Origin: SKVR01 sp041642035
Lineage (GTDB): Bacteria; Bacteroidota; Bacteroidia; Bacteroidales; UBA7960
Assembly: GCA_041642035.1 (NCBI GenBank)
Contig: JBEPXC010000033.1
Location: 1-22,861 of the forward strand
Length of the DNA: 22,861 bases
Direction of reading: 5' to 3'
This document shows positions 8,584-15,826 of the stretch, one piece after another. Numbering within the stretch: position 1 is the first letter of the stretch; each line of letters starts with the position of its first letter. The notes beneath the pieces were generated by a model. The model did no database searches and was not told the DNA's origin. It worked only from the letters and a program-made list of their open reading frames with translations. The translations under genes and the position numbers were made by a program.

Positions 8584-11500
8584 TTATTCAAATTTGATAT
8601 CAAGACCAAGACCACGAAGCTCATGAACAAGCACATTGAAAGATTCAGGAACACCCGGAGAGGGCATATTGTCACCTTTAACAATGGTTTCATAAGCCTT
8701 GGCACGGCCAATTACATCATCAGATTTTACAGTGAGAATTTCCTGAAGGATATTAGCAGCACCAAATGCTTCTAATGCCCAAACTTCCATCTCACCAAAA
8801 CGCTGTCCACCAAATTGTGCTTTACCACCAAGAGGCTGTTGAGTGATTAGTGAATAGGGTCCGATTGAACGGGCGTGCATCTTATCATCAACCATGTGCC
8901 CCAGCTTAAGCATATAAATAATACCTACAGTTGCGGGTTGGTCAAATCTTTCGCCTGTACCCCCATCATAGAGATAAACTTTTCCGTTATCCGGCAGACC
9001 GGCTTTACGCATCAGTTCGTTAATCTGGTCTATGTTGGCACCATCAAAAATTGGAGTAGCATAGGTTTCTCCTAATTTTTCACCTGCCCAGGCAAGAACA
9101 GTCTCATAGATCTGTCCAAGGTTCATCCTTGAAGGTACACCTAAGGGGTTTAGAACGATATCCACAGGAGTTCCGTCTTCGAGAAAAGGCATGTCTTCAT
9201 GTCTTACAATACGCGCTACAATACCTTTGTTGCCATGTCGACCTGCCATTTTATCACCAACTTTAAGCTTACGCTTTTTGGCAAGATATATTTTGGCAAG
9301 CTGAACAATACCTGCGGGTAGTTCATCACCAACGGTGGCAGTAAACTTCTTACGGTTATAAGTACCCAGAATGTCCTTATATTTAATAGAATAGTTGTGC
9401 AACAATTCTTTTACAAGATCATTTTTCTGCTTATCGGTAGTCCAGTTGTTGGGATTGATAATCGCATAATCAATGCCTTGCAGAATCTTCTGTGTAAATT
9501 TAGTACCCTTAGGAACCACAACCTCTTTCAGACTGTTAGAAACACCCTGCGAGGTTTTACCACTTACCAGAACAATGAGTTTATCCACCAATTTGGCTTT
9601 CAACTCCATGATCTCTCTGTTGAATTCATCATCAAGCTTCTCAATGATAATTTTCTCCTTGGTTTTGGCTTTTTTATCCTTGAAAACCCTTGAGAAAAGT
9701 TTCTTGTCGATAACGACCCCTTTTGTTGATGGGGGTGCCTTAAGCGATGCATCTTTTACATCACCCGCTTTATCACCAAAGATTGCTCTAAGCAATTTCT
9801 CTTCAGGGGTTGGATCGGTTTCTCCCTTAGGAGTAATCTTTCCAATAAGAATATCACCTTCATTTACTTCTGCGCCAATCCGTATCAGACCATTTTCATC
9901 CAGATCCTTAATGGCTTCGGAACTAACATTGGGAATATCACTGGTAAGTTCTTCTACTCCACGTTTGGTATCGCGAACATCCAGAGAAAACTCTTCGATG
10001 TGGATAGAGGTAAAGATGTCGTCACGAACAATCTTTTCGGATATTACAATTGCATCCTCAAAGTTGTATCCTTTCCAGGGCATAAACGCCACTTTGAGGT
10101 TACGACCGATGGCAAGCTCACCATTTTTAGTAGCATAACCTTCACTGAGCAGTTGACCTTTAGCAACCTTTTGGCCCTTGTGAACAATGGGTTTGAGGTT
10201 GATACAGGTACTTTGGTTGGTTTTAGCGAATTTAGTAAGTGAATAGGTTTTTACATCATCATCGAAACTTACAAGTTTTTCTTCATCATTTCGCGAATAA
10301 CGAATAACAATGTTTTCAGCATCAACATACTCTACGATACCATCTCCTTCGGCATGTAACAGAACACGGCTATCCTCGGCAACTTTGGCTTCAAGACCCG
10401 TACCTACAATAGGTGCTTCGGGGTTGAGCAGTGGCACAGCCTGACGCATCATGTTACTTCCCATCAAGGCCCGGTTGGCATCATCATGTTCCAGAAAAGG
10501 AATCAGAGAAGCAGCAATAGAAGCAATCTGGTTTGGTGCAACATCCATCAGTTGCACCTTTTTAGGTTCAACAATTGGATAGTCAGCCTGGAAACGTGCT
10601 TTTATCAATTCATGTTCGAAATTCCCTTTATCATCCATAGGGACATTGGCCTGACTAATGATATTTTCTTCTTCTTCTTCAGCAGACAAATATACCGGAG
10701 GTTTATCAAAATTTACTTTGCCATCTTCCAGTTTAAAATATGGTGTTTCAATAAATCCCAATTCGTTCACCTTGGCGTAAACACACAGGGATGAAATAAG
10801 ACCAATGTTCGGACCTTCCGGTGTTTCAATAGTACAAAGCCTTCCGTAGTGGGTAAAATGAACGTCACGTACCTCAAAACCGGCTCTCTCACGGCTAAGA
10901 CCACCAGGTCCCAAAGCTGACATACGTCGCTTATGCGTAAGTTCTGCCAGAGGATTGGTTTGGTCCATAAACTGAGAAAGCTGATTGGTACCAAAGAAGG
11001 AATTAATTACAGAAGACAGGGTCTTAGCATTAATAAGATCTGTTGGCGCAAAAACCTCATTATCTCTAACATTCATCCGTTCTCTAATAGTACGGGCCAT
11101 ACGAGCCAGACCAACACCAAACTGAGCATACAATTGCTCACCAACAGTACGTACACGACGATTACTAAGGTGGTCAATATCGTCAACATCAGCTTTGGCG
11201 TTTACAAGCTCAATGAGATATTTTACAATACTAATAATATCTTCCTTGGTCAACACACGTGTTTCAGGATCGGTATTCAGATTCAATTTTTTATTGATTC
11301 TATATCGTCCAACATCTCCAAGGTCGTAACGTTTGTCAGAAAAGAACAATTTTTCAATCATTCCTCTTGCGGTTTCATCATCTGGGGGATCGGCGTTGCG
11401 AAGCAACCTATAGATAAATTCAACAGCTTCTTTTTCTGAGTTGGTGGTATCTTTCTGAAGGGTATTATATATTAAAGCATAATCGCCCAGGTTTAAATCT

Positions 11501-12396
11501 TCTTTATGAAGAATGATATTTTTTACGCCTGAATCAACTATGGAATCTATATGATCGTTTTCAAGAACCGTTTCACGGTCAATGATAACTTCAGTTCTTT
11601 CAATGGAAACTACCTCCCCGGTATCTTCATCAACAAAATCCTCAATCCATGATCTTAAAACCCTGGCCGCAAGTTTACGTCCAACGTATTTTTTAAGACC
11701 CGTTTTGCTAACTTTTACTTCGTCAGCAAGATTAAAGATTTCAAGAATCTCTTTATCGCTTTCAAAGCCAATAGCCCTAAGTAGAGTAGTGACGGGGAGT
11801 TTTTTCTTTCTGTCGATATAAGCATACATGACATTATTAATGTCTGTAGCAAACTCAATCCATGATCCTTTAAAAGGGATAATTCGGGCACTGTAGAGTT
11901 GTGTACCATTGGCATGCACACTGGTACCGAAAAATACTCCGGGAGATCTGTGCAATTGGGATACAACGACTCTTTCGGCACCATTAATAACAAAAGTGCC
12001 TTTAGGGGTCATATATGGGATGGTTCCAAGATAAACATCCTGGATAATCGTTTCAAAGTCTTCGTGTTCAGGGTCAGTGCAATACAGCTTCAATTTTGCT
12101 TTAAGCGGTACACTATGTGTAAGCCCTCTCTCAATACATTCCTGGATTGAATATTTAGGAGGGTCAATAAAGTAATCGAGAAATTCGAGAACGAAGTTGT
12201 TTCTTGCATCAGAGATCGGAAAATTCTCAGCAAACACTTTAAACAATCCTTCGTCTTTACGATTTTCAGGGGTGGTTTCCAGCTGGAAAAAATCCTGGAA
12301 TGACTTTACTTGTACTTCGAGAAAATCAGGGTAAGCAAAACGCCTGGTAACCGAGCCGAAGTTTAATCTTTTGTTTTTTGAAGTTGTTGAGGCCAA
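8584..12396 (-). CDS. rpoB: RNA polymerase beta subunit (TTG start)
   Basis: From a TTG at 12396 the protein has 1270 residues and starts (M)ASTTSKNKRLNFGSVTRR, which from memory is the usual Bacteroidota RpoB length. An in-frame ATG at 12441 would add 15 odd residues (MFTPYCFLLTTNFYT) and is judged less likely. Landmarks in 1270 numbering: YPDFLEVQVKSFQDFF near 22; the rifampicin pocket FFGTNQLSQFMDQTNPLAE then THKRRMSALGPGG, with Asp478, His488 and Ser493 as in sensitive enzymes; and a conserved C-terminal core with GDKMAGRHGNKG, EMEVWALEAFGA and the final LRGLGLDIKFE. It pairs with beta' to form the active centre. It follows rplL after 128 bases containing a hairpin; rpoC follows. No Shine-Dalgarno sequence. 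Confidence 0.97.
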   Translation of the reverse strand: MASTTSKNKRLNFGSVTRRFAYPDFLEVQVKSFQDFFQLETTPENRKDEGLFKVFAENFPISDARNNFVLEFLDYFIDPPKYSIQECIERGLTHSVPLKAKLKLYCTDPEHEDFETIIQDVYLGTIPYMTPKGTFVINGAERVVVSQLHRSPGVFFGTSVHANGTQLYSARIIPFKGSWIEFATDINNVMYAYIDRKKKLPVTTLLRAIGFESDKEILEIFNLADEVKVSKTGLKKYVGRKLAARVLRSWIEDFVDEDTGEVVSIERTEVIIDRETVLENDHIDSIVDSGVKNIILHKEDLNLGDYALIYNTLQKDTTNSEKEAVEFIYRLLRNADPPDDETARGMIEKLFFSDKRYDLGDVGRYRINKKLNLNTDPETRVLTKEDIISIVKYLIELVNAKADVDDIDHLSNRRVRTVGEQLYAQFGVGLARMARTIRERMNVRDNEVFAPTDLINAKTLSSVINSFFGTNQLSQFMDQTNPLAELTHKRRMSALGPGGLSRERAGFEVRDVHFTHYGRLCTIETPEGPNIGLISSLCVYAKVNELGFIETPYFKLEDGKVNFDKPPVYLSAEEEEENIISQANVPMDDKGNFEHELIKARFQADYPIVEPKKVQLMDVAPNQIASIAASLIPFLEHDDANRALMGSNMMRQAVPLLNPEAPIVGTGLEAKVAEDSRVLLHAEGDGIVEYVDAENIVIRYSRNDEEKLVSFDDDVKTYSLTKFAKTNQSTCINLKPIVHKGQKVAKGQLLSEGYATKNGELAIGRNLKVAFMPWKGYNFEDAIVISEKIVRDDIFTSIHIEEFSLDVRDTKRGVEELTSDIPNVSSEAIKDLDENGLIRIGAEVNEGDILIGKITPKGETDPTPEEKLLRAIFGDKAGDVKDASLKAPPSTKGVVIDKKLFSRVFKDKKAKTKEKIIIEKLDDEFNREIMELKAKLVDKLIVLVSGKTSQGVSNSLKEVVVPKGTKFTQKILQGIDYAIINPNNWTTDKQKNDLVKELLHNYSIKYKDILGTYNRKKFTATVGDELPAGIVQLAKIYLAKKRKLKVGDKMAGRHGNKGIVARIVRHEDMPFLEDGTPVDIVLNPLGVPSRMNLGQIYETVLAWAGEKLGETYATPIFDGANIDQINELMRKAGLPDNGKVYLYDGGTGERFDQPATVGIIYMLKLGHMVDDKMHARSIGPYSLITQQPLGGKAQFGGQRFGEMEVWALEAFGAANILQEILTVKSDDVIGRAKAYETIVKGDNMPSPGVPESFNVLVHELRGLGLDIKFE

Positions 12397-12455
12397 GGTA
12401 TAAAAGTTTGTTGTTAATAAAAAACAATAAGGAGTAAACAAATATAAACAACAAT

Positions 12456-12505
12456 AAAGGTTAGACTTCTACAGCGAATAATTATCCGGCAGAAGTCTAA
12501 TCCTT
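12456..12505 (-). promoter_or_regulatory. Hairpin in the rplL-rpoB spacer (attenuator or processing site)
   Basis: 10-bp perfect inverted repeat TTAGACTTCT (12461-12470) and AGAAGTCTAA (12491-12500), extended by AAGG/CCTT (12457-12460, 12502-12505) across a one-base bulge. The loop of about 20 bases includes ATAATTAT. On the minus strand the stem is followed by a mixed CCTTTATTGTTGTTT rather than a clean U run, so full termination is doubtful. In E. coli the equivalent spacer carries a partial terminator and an RNase III site; a similar role is inferred by position only. Confidence 0.6.
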
Positions 12506-12524
12506 AAGAGTTTTAATAAACTAT

Positions 12525-12902
12525 TTACTTTATCTCAACTTCAGCGCCGGCTTCTTCCAATTGTTTTTTAAGGGATTCTGCTTCGTCTTTGGTAACTTGC
12601 TCTTTTACTGCTTTGGGAGCACTGTCAACCAATTCTTTTGCTTCTTTAAGGCCAAGGCTGGTAAGTTCTTTAACGAGTTTAACCACAGCAAGTTTAGAAG
12701 ATCCGGCTGCTTTGAGGATTACATCAAATTCAGTTTGCTCTTCTTCAACAGCGGCTTCAGCACCACCACCAGCAGCAGCAATAGCAACAGGTGCAGCAGC
12801 AGGCTCGATACCATACTCGTCTTTGAGAATTTGCGCAAGTTCATTAACCTCTTTAACAGTAAGATTAACTAATTGTTCTGCGAAAGATTTTAAATCTGCC
12901 AT
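12525..12902 (-). CDS. rplL: 50S ribosomal protein bL12 (L7/L12)
   Basis: 125 residues, normal length. Residues 1-33 are the helical dimerisation domain that binds L10. Residues 34-57 are the Ala/Gly/Glu-rich flexible hinge (EPAAAPVAIAAAGGG, then AEAAVEEEQ). Residues 58-125 are the compact C-terminal domain that contacts translation factors (EFDVILKAAGSSKLAVVKLVKE, then GLKEAKELVDSAPKAVKE). It forms the ribosomal stalk with L10. It lies 57 bases after rplJ. A hairpin in the next spacer could set its expression apart from rpoBC, as L12 is needed in several copies per ribosome. No Shine-Dalgarno sequence. Confidence 0.98.
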   Translation of the reverse strand: MADLKSFAEQLVNLTVKEVNELAQILKDEYGIEPAAAPVAIAAAGGGAEAAVEEEQTEFDVILKAAGSSKLAVVKLVKELTSLGLKEAKELVDSAPKAVKEQVTKDEAESLKKQLEEAGAEVEIK

Positions 12903-12959
12903 TTTATTATAATTTTAATTGGGTTTCTAATTAATTATCTGATTATCGTTTAAATTCTT

Positions 12960-13481
12960 TTACTCTTCTTTCTCAGAAAGAGTTTTCAATACACCTGCAA
13001 TAGTATTACCACCGGATTTAAGAGCGGAAATTACATTAATTGCGGGAGACTGAAGCAAGCCAATAATTTCACCGAGCAGTTCTTCCTTAGATTTAAGGTT
13101 TCCAAGAACATCCAATTGGTCGTCGCCAATGTAAATAGATTCCTGAACGTAAGCACCTTTCAAAATAGGCTTAGGACTGTTTTTGCGAAACTCTTTGATG
13201 AGTTTTGCTGGAATATTTCCGGTATCGGAAACCATAATCGATGTGGCTCCTTTGAGCACATCAAATAGTTTCTCAAACGGCTTATCGGAATTCTCCATAG
13301 CTTTACGCAAGAGAGTATTCTTGACAACTTGCATCGAAACATTCCTTCTATAGCACAGTCTTCTGAGTCTGTTTATGGTTTCCACATCCAGTTGAGAAGT
13401 ATCTGTAAGATAAAAAACGTCGTTGTTTTTCAACTTTTCGGTGATCGACTCAATTACCTGAAATTTATCTTCTTTTTTCAT
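12960..13481 (-). CDS. rplJ: 50S ribosomal protein uL10
   Basis: 173 residues from ATG at 13481 (MKKEDKFQVIESITEKL). A GTG at 13490 would add MKL but is less likely: the sequence GGTGA, which contains that GTG, sits six bases before the ATG and may serve as its weak ribosome-binding site. The N-terminal globular domain binds 23S rRNA beside L11 (VVKNTLLRKAMEN, GATSIMVSD). The C-terminal helix (ALKSGGNTIAGVLKTLSEKEE) carries L12 dimers. The gene follows rplA by 50 bases; a small hairpin in that spacer is a candidate site for L10 autoregulation. Confidence 0.97.
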   Translation of the reverse strand: MKKEDKFQVIESITEKLKNNDVFYLTDTSQLDVETINRLRRLCYRRNVSMQVVKNTLLRKAMENSDKPFEKLFDVLKGATSIMVSDTGNIPAKLIKEFRKNSPKPILKGAYVQESIYIGDDQLDVLGNLKSKEELLGEIIGLLQSPAINVISALKSGGNTIAGVLKTLSEKEE

Positions 13482-13507
13482 AAGTTTCACCGTCTTTTAG
13501 ACAATGC

Positions 13508-13522
13508 CCTGCTAAAGGCAGG
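13508..13522 (-). promoter_or_regulatory. Small hairpin in the rplA-rplJ spacer
   Basis: CCTGC (13508-13512) and GCAGG (13518-13522) with a five-base loop, 26 bases before the rplJ start. An L10-L12 autoregulatory leader is known upstream of rplJ in several phyla. Here the spacer is only 50 bases, so this assignment is tentative. Confidence 0.3.
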
Positions 13523-13531
13523 CCGTTCATA

Positions 13532-14227
13532 TTATAAAGTAACTGATTTGGGTTCTACTGCGATACCGGGACTCATGGTAGAGGATAAGAATATACTTTT
13601 CACATAAGTTCCTTTTGCAGCAGCGGGTTTCAATCTGACTATGGTTTGGATAATTTCTTTGGCATTGTCTATCAGTTTATCTTGATCAAAAGATACTTTA
13701 CCGATTGAAGCATGAACAATACCAAATTTATCCACCTTAAAATCAATTTTACCGCCTTTTACATCCTGCACTGCTTTACCAATTTCCATGGTAACTGTGC
13801 CGGTTTTGGGGTTGGGCATGAGTCCGCGAGGTCCAAGAATACGTCCCAGGGCACCTACTTTAGGCATAATACTGGGCATAGTAATCACAACGTCTACATC
13901 GGTCCATCCACTTTTGATTTTAGCAATGTATTCATCCAAACCAACGTAATCAGCTCCGGCGGCTTTAGCTTCTTCTTCCTTGTCGGGTGTACATAATACT
14001 AACACCCTGACTGTTTTTCCGGTTCCATGCGGAAGGGTAACGATACCACGCACCATTTGATTGGCTTTACGTGGGTCAACACCTAGGCGTATATCTAAAT
14101 CTACCGATGAGTCAAATTTTGTATAGGATATTTTTTTGACAACACCTGCTGCATCAGATAAGGAATAAACAGCATTTTTATCAAATTTAGCTAAAGCTTC
14201 CTTGTGGTTTTTTGTTAATTTAGCCAT
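13532..14227 (-). CDS. rplA: 50S ribosomal protein uL1
   Basis: 231 residues, standard length. Starts MAKLTKNHKEALAKFDKN. The two-domain fold is recognisable from DIRLGVDPRKANQMVRGIVTLPHGTGK, the middle VLGRILGPRGLMPNPKTGTVT-like stretch (here ALGRILGPRGLMPNPKTGTV) and the C-terminal KPAAAKGTYVKSIFLSSTMSPG. It binds the mobile L1 stalk of 23S rRNA and in many bacteria represses the L11-L1 mRNA. It follows rplK by 58 bases. No Shine-Dalgarno sequence. Confidence 0.98.
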   Translation of the reverse strand: MAKLTKNHKEALAKFDKNAVYSLSDAAGVVKKISYTKFDSSVDLDIRLGVDPRKANQMVRGIVTLPHGTGKTVRVLVLCTPDKEEEAKAAGADYVGLDEYIAKIKSGWTDVDVVITMPSIMPKVGALGRILGPRGLMPNPKTGTVTMEIGKAVQDVKGGKIDFKVDKFGIVHASIGKVSFDQDKLIDNAKEIIQTIVRLKPAAAKGTYVKSIFLSSTMSPGIAVEPKSVTL

Positions 14228-14285
14228 TTTAAGATTCCGTTAAGCTTTGATTAAAAAATAACCGGTTTGATTTCTTCAAACAGGT

Positions 14286-14723
14286 TTAATAGGGAGGATT
14301 TCCTTTAATTTTGATACCCATACTTCTTGCCGTACCAGCCACCATTCTCATGGCAGATTCAACAGTAAAACAGTTCAAATCAGGCATTTTGTCTTCTGCT
14401 ATACTCTGTACCTGCTCCCATGCAATGGTAGCCACTTTGGTACGGTTGGGTTCAGCAGAACCGGATTTGATTTTTGCTGCATCTCTTAACTGTATTGCAA
14501 CAGGGGGTGTCTTAATGATAAAAACAAAGGATTTATCCTTGTAAACAGTAATGATCACAGGAATAACTTTTCCTGCCTTATCCTGCGTACGGGCATTGAA
14601 CTGCTTGCAAAACTCCATGATGTTTACCCCTTTGGAACCTAGTGCTGGTCCTACTGGTGGTGACGGGTTGGCAGCTCCTCCTTTGATTTGCAGTTTTATA
14701 AGCGCACTTACTTCTTTTGCCAT
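14286..14723 (-). CDS. rplK: 50S ribosomal protein uL11
   Basis: 145 residues. Typical N-terminal AKEVSALIKLQIKGGAANPS with PPVGPALGSKGVNIMEFCKQFN (proline-rich N-domain that contacts EF-G and thiostrepton-type antibiotics). The C-terminal rRNA-binding domain ends VAGTARSMGIKIKGNPPY. It forms the base of the stalk with L10. The nusG gene is 53 bases upstream and rplA follows. A 5-bp hairpin in the nusG-rplK spacer is a weak candidate for an L1 control site. No Shine-Dalgarno sequence. Confidence 0.98.
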   Translation of the reverse strand: MAKEVSALIKLQIKGGAANPSPPVGPALGSKGVNIMEFCKQFNARTQDKAGKVIPVIITVYKDKSFVFIIKTPPVAIQLRDAAKIKSGSAEPNRTKVATIAWEQVQSIAEDKMPDLNCFTVESAMRMVAGTARSMGIKIKGNPPY

Positions 14724-14776
14724 TTTAAATATAGTTTATAATGTAAGGGGATCTCTTACCAATAACATTCTTCCCG

Positions 14777-15322
14777 TTACTCCTTCTCTACTTGCATGAA
14801 ACTTAGTTCCAGAGGGGTTTTTCTACCGAAGATTTTAACCATAACCTTGAGTTTTTTCTTCTCCTGGTTTATCTCTTCAATTACACCTGTAAAACTACTA
14901 AAAGGACCATCGGTTACCTTTACGCTTTCACCAACTATAAAAGGAATGTTTAATTCTTCTTCTTTTTGGGAGAGTTCATCAACTTTACCCAGTATTCTTT
15001 GCACCTCGTGTTCTCTGAGAGGAACAGCCTCTCCACCAGAACCCAGGAAACCTAAAACACCAGGAATAGATTTAATGATATGTGGTACTTCACCATTGAG
15101 AACAGCTTCAATCAGAACGTATCCGGGAAAATAATTGCGCTCGGCACTTACTTTCTTACCTTTACGTACCTGATAAACTTTTTCCATGGGAATCAGTACT
15201 TGCGATATATATTCACCAAGTCCCAGACGGCTGATTTCGCTTTCGATGAATTGCTTCACTTTCTTTTCGCTACCACTAACCGCCCTAACTACATACCACT
15301 TTTTAACTTGTTGTTCGCTCAT
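14777..15322 (-). CDS. nusG: Transcription elongation/antitermination factor NusG
   Basis: 181 residues. NGN domain about 7-118 (KKWYVVRAVSGSEKKVKQFIE, then RNYFPGYVLIEA and IKSIPGVLGFLGSGG), which binds the beta' clamp of RNA polymerase. The C-terminal KOW domain about 128-181 (FIVGESVKVTDGPFSSFTGVIEE) binds ribosomal S10 or Rho in known systems. Length and domains are ordinary, without the long insertion seen in some Bacteroidota paralogues (UpxY/LoaP types), so this is the housekeeping copy. Placed between secE and rplK as in most bacteria. No Shine-Dalgarno sequence. Confidence 0.98.
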   Translation of the reverse strand: MSEQQVKKWYVVRAVSGSEKKVKQFIESEISRLGLGEYISQVLIPMEKVYQVRKGKKVSAERNYFPGYVLIEAVLNGEVPHIIKSIPGVLGFLGSGGEAVPLREHEVQRILGKVDELSQKEEELNIPFIVGESVKVTDGPFSSFTGVIEEINQEKKKLKVMVKIFGRKTPLELSFMQVEKE

Positions 15323-15351
15323 ACTAAAGAATAGGAAATTTTTCCGGTTTT

Positions 15352-15402
15352 ATTTGCTACTGATTTAAGAAGGATGAATATTAGAATATTCAGTAAGCAA
15401 AT
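15352..15402 (-). promoter_or_regulatory. Long imperfect hairpin in the secE-nusG spacer
   Basis: Outer arms ATTTGCTACTGA (15352-15363) and TCAGTAAGCAAAT (15390-15402) pair over 12 bp with one bulged base. Inside is a second inverted repeat TGAATATT-AG-AATATTCA (15375-15392) that overlaps the right outer arm by three bases, so the two full-length pairings compete. No terminal U run on the minus strand. Function unknown; processing or attenuation is inferred. Confidence 0.55.
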
Positions 15403-15422
15403 TAAAGACCTCTCCTCTTTAA
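15402..15422 (-). promoter_or_regulatory. Short hairpin at the secE stop codon
   Basis: TTAAAGA (15402-15408) and TCTTTAA (15416-15422) form a 7-bp stem with a seven-base loop, overlapping the secE stop codon. AT-rich and not followed by a clean U run; may protect or process the mRNA end. Confidence 0.35.
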
Positions 15423-15613
15423 AGGAAAAGTTTATAAAATTGCTTTAGAACGGAGCTAAACGTTATATCCATCAGATAAACCACGACTGCGATTATAAGG
15501 GAAGCAATAGATACAACAACTGCGCTACTTTGCAGCTCACTCCAGGTAGGCCAGGAAACTTTGTTGATAAGTTCGTCGTAAGTTTCCTTGAAATAATTAA
15601 CCATTTTATTCAT
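15419..15613 (-). CDS. secE: Preprotein translocase subunit SecE
   Basis: 64 residues, the short one-helix form of SecE. An amphipathic N-terminal helix (MVNYFKETYDELINKVSWPTW) ends in the family motif KVSWPTWSEL at 18-27. One membrane segment follows at about 30-49 (AVVVSIASLIIAVVVYLMDI). SecE clamps SecY in the inner-membrane translocon. ATG at 15604 (MVNYF) is a possible alternative start. Its position between tRNA-Trp and nusG is the usual one and supports the call despite the small size. No Shine-Dalgarno sequence. Confidence 0.93.
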   Translation of the reverse strand: MNKMVNYFKETYDELINKVSWPTWSELQSSAVVVSIASLIIAVVVYLMDITFSSVLKQFYKLFL

Positions 15614-15701
15614 CTGTCTTTTTGTTTTTTAATTTGTCAGATGGTCTTATTCCTGCTCACAACAGGATTAAGTATCGATAACTAAATACTCTAATATTTT
15701 G

Positions 15702-15774
15702 CACGGGTGGTAGGACTTGAACCCACAACCAACGGTTTTGGAGACCGCTACTCTACCAATTGAGCTACACCCGT
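15702..15774 (-). tRNA. tRNA-Trp (CCA)
   Basis: 73 bases. The acceptor ACGGGTG pairs with CACCCGT; the D-arm TAGCTCAATTGGTAGAG is present; the anticodon stem GCGGT/ACCGT encloses CTCCAAA, giving anticodon CCA (15739-15741); the T-loop is TTCAAGT. Discriminator G. The 3' CCA is not encoded. Lies between tuf and secE, as in many bacteria. Confidence 0.97.
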
Positions 15775-15780
15775 ATTGAT

Positions 15781-15801
15781 GAGGGAGGCCAGGCCTCCCT
15801 C
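15781..15801 (-). promoter_or_regulatory. GC-rich hairpin between tuf and tRNA-Trp
   Basis: GAGGGAGG (15781-15788) and CCTCCCTC (15794-15801) form a perfect 8-bp stem with loop CCAGG. No U run follows on the minus strand; the tRNA-Trp 5' end begins 7 bases downstream. Likely an end-protecting or processing element for the tuf mRNA, or a partial terminator. Confidence 0.6.
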
Positions 15802-15826
15802 CTATAGTAGCTTAGTCGTTAAAATG

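Noticed and set aside
9473..10138. 221-residue plus-strand ORF opposite rpoB
   Set aside because: Low-complexity Ser/Leu-rich antisense shadow of a conserved gene.
12589..12912. Plus-strand ORF opposite rplL
   Set aside because: Ala/Ser-rich mirror of the rplL hinge codons; not an independent gene.
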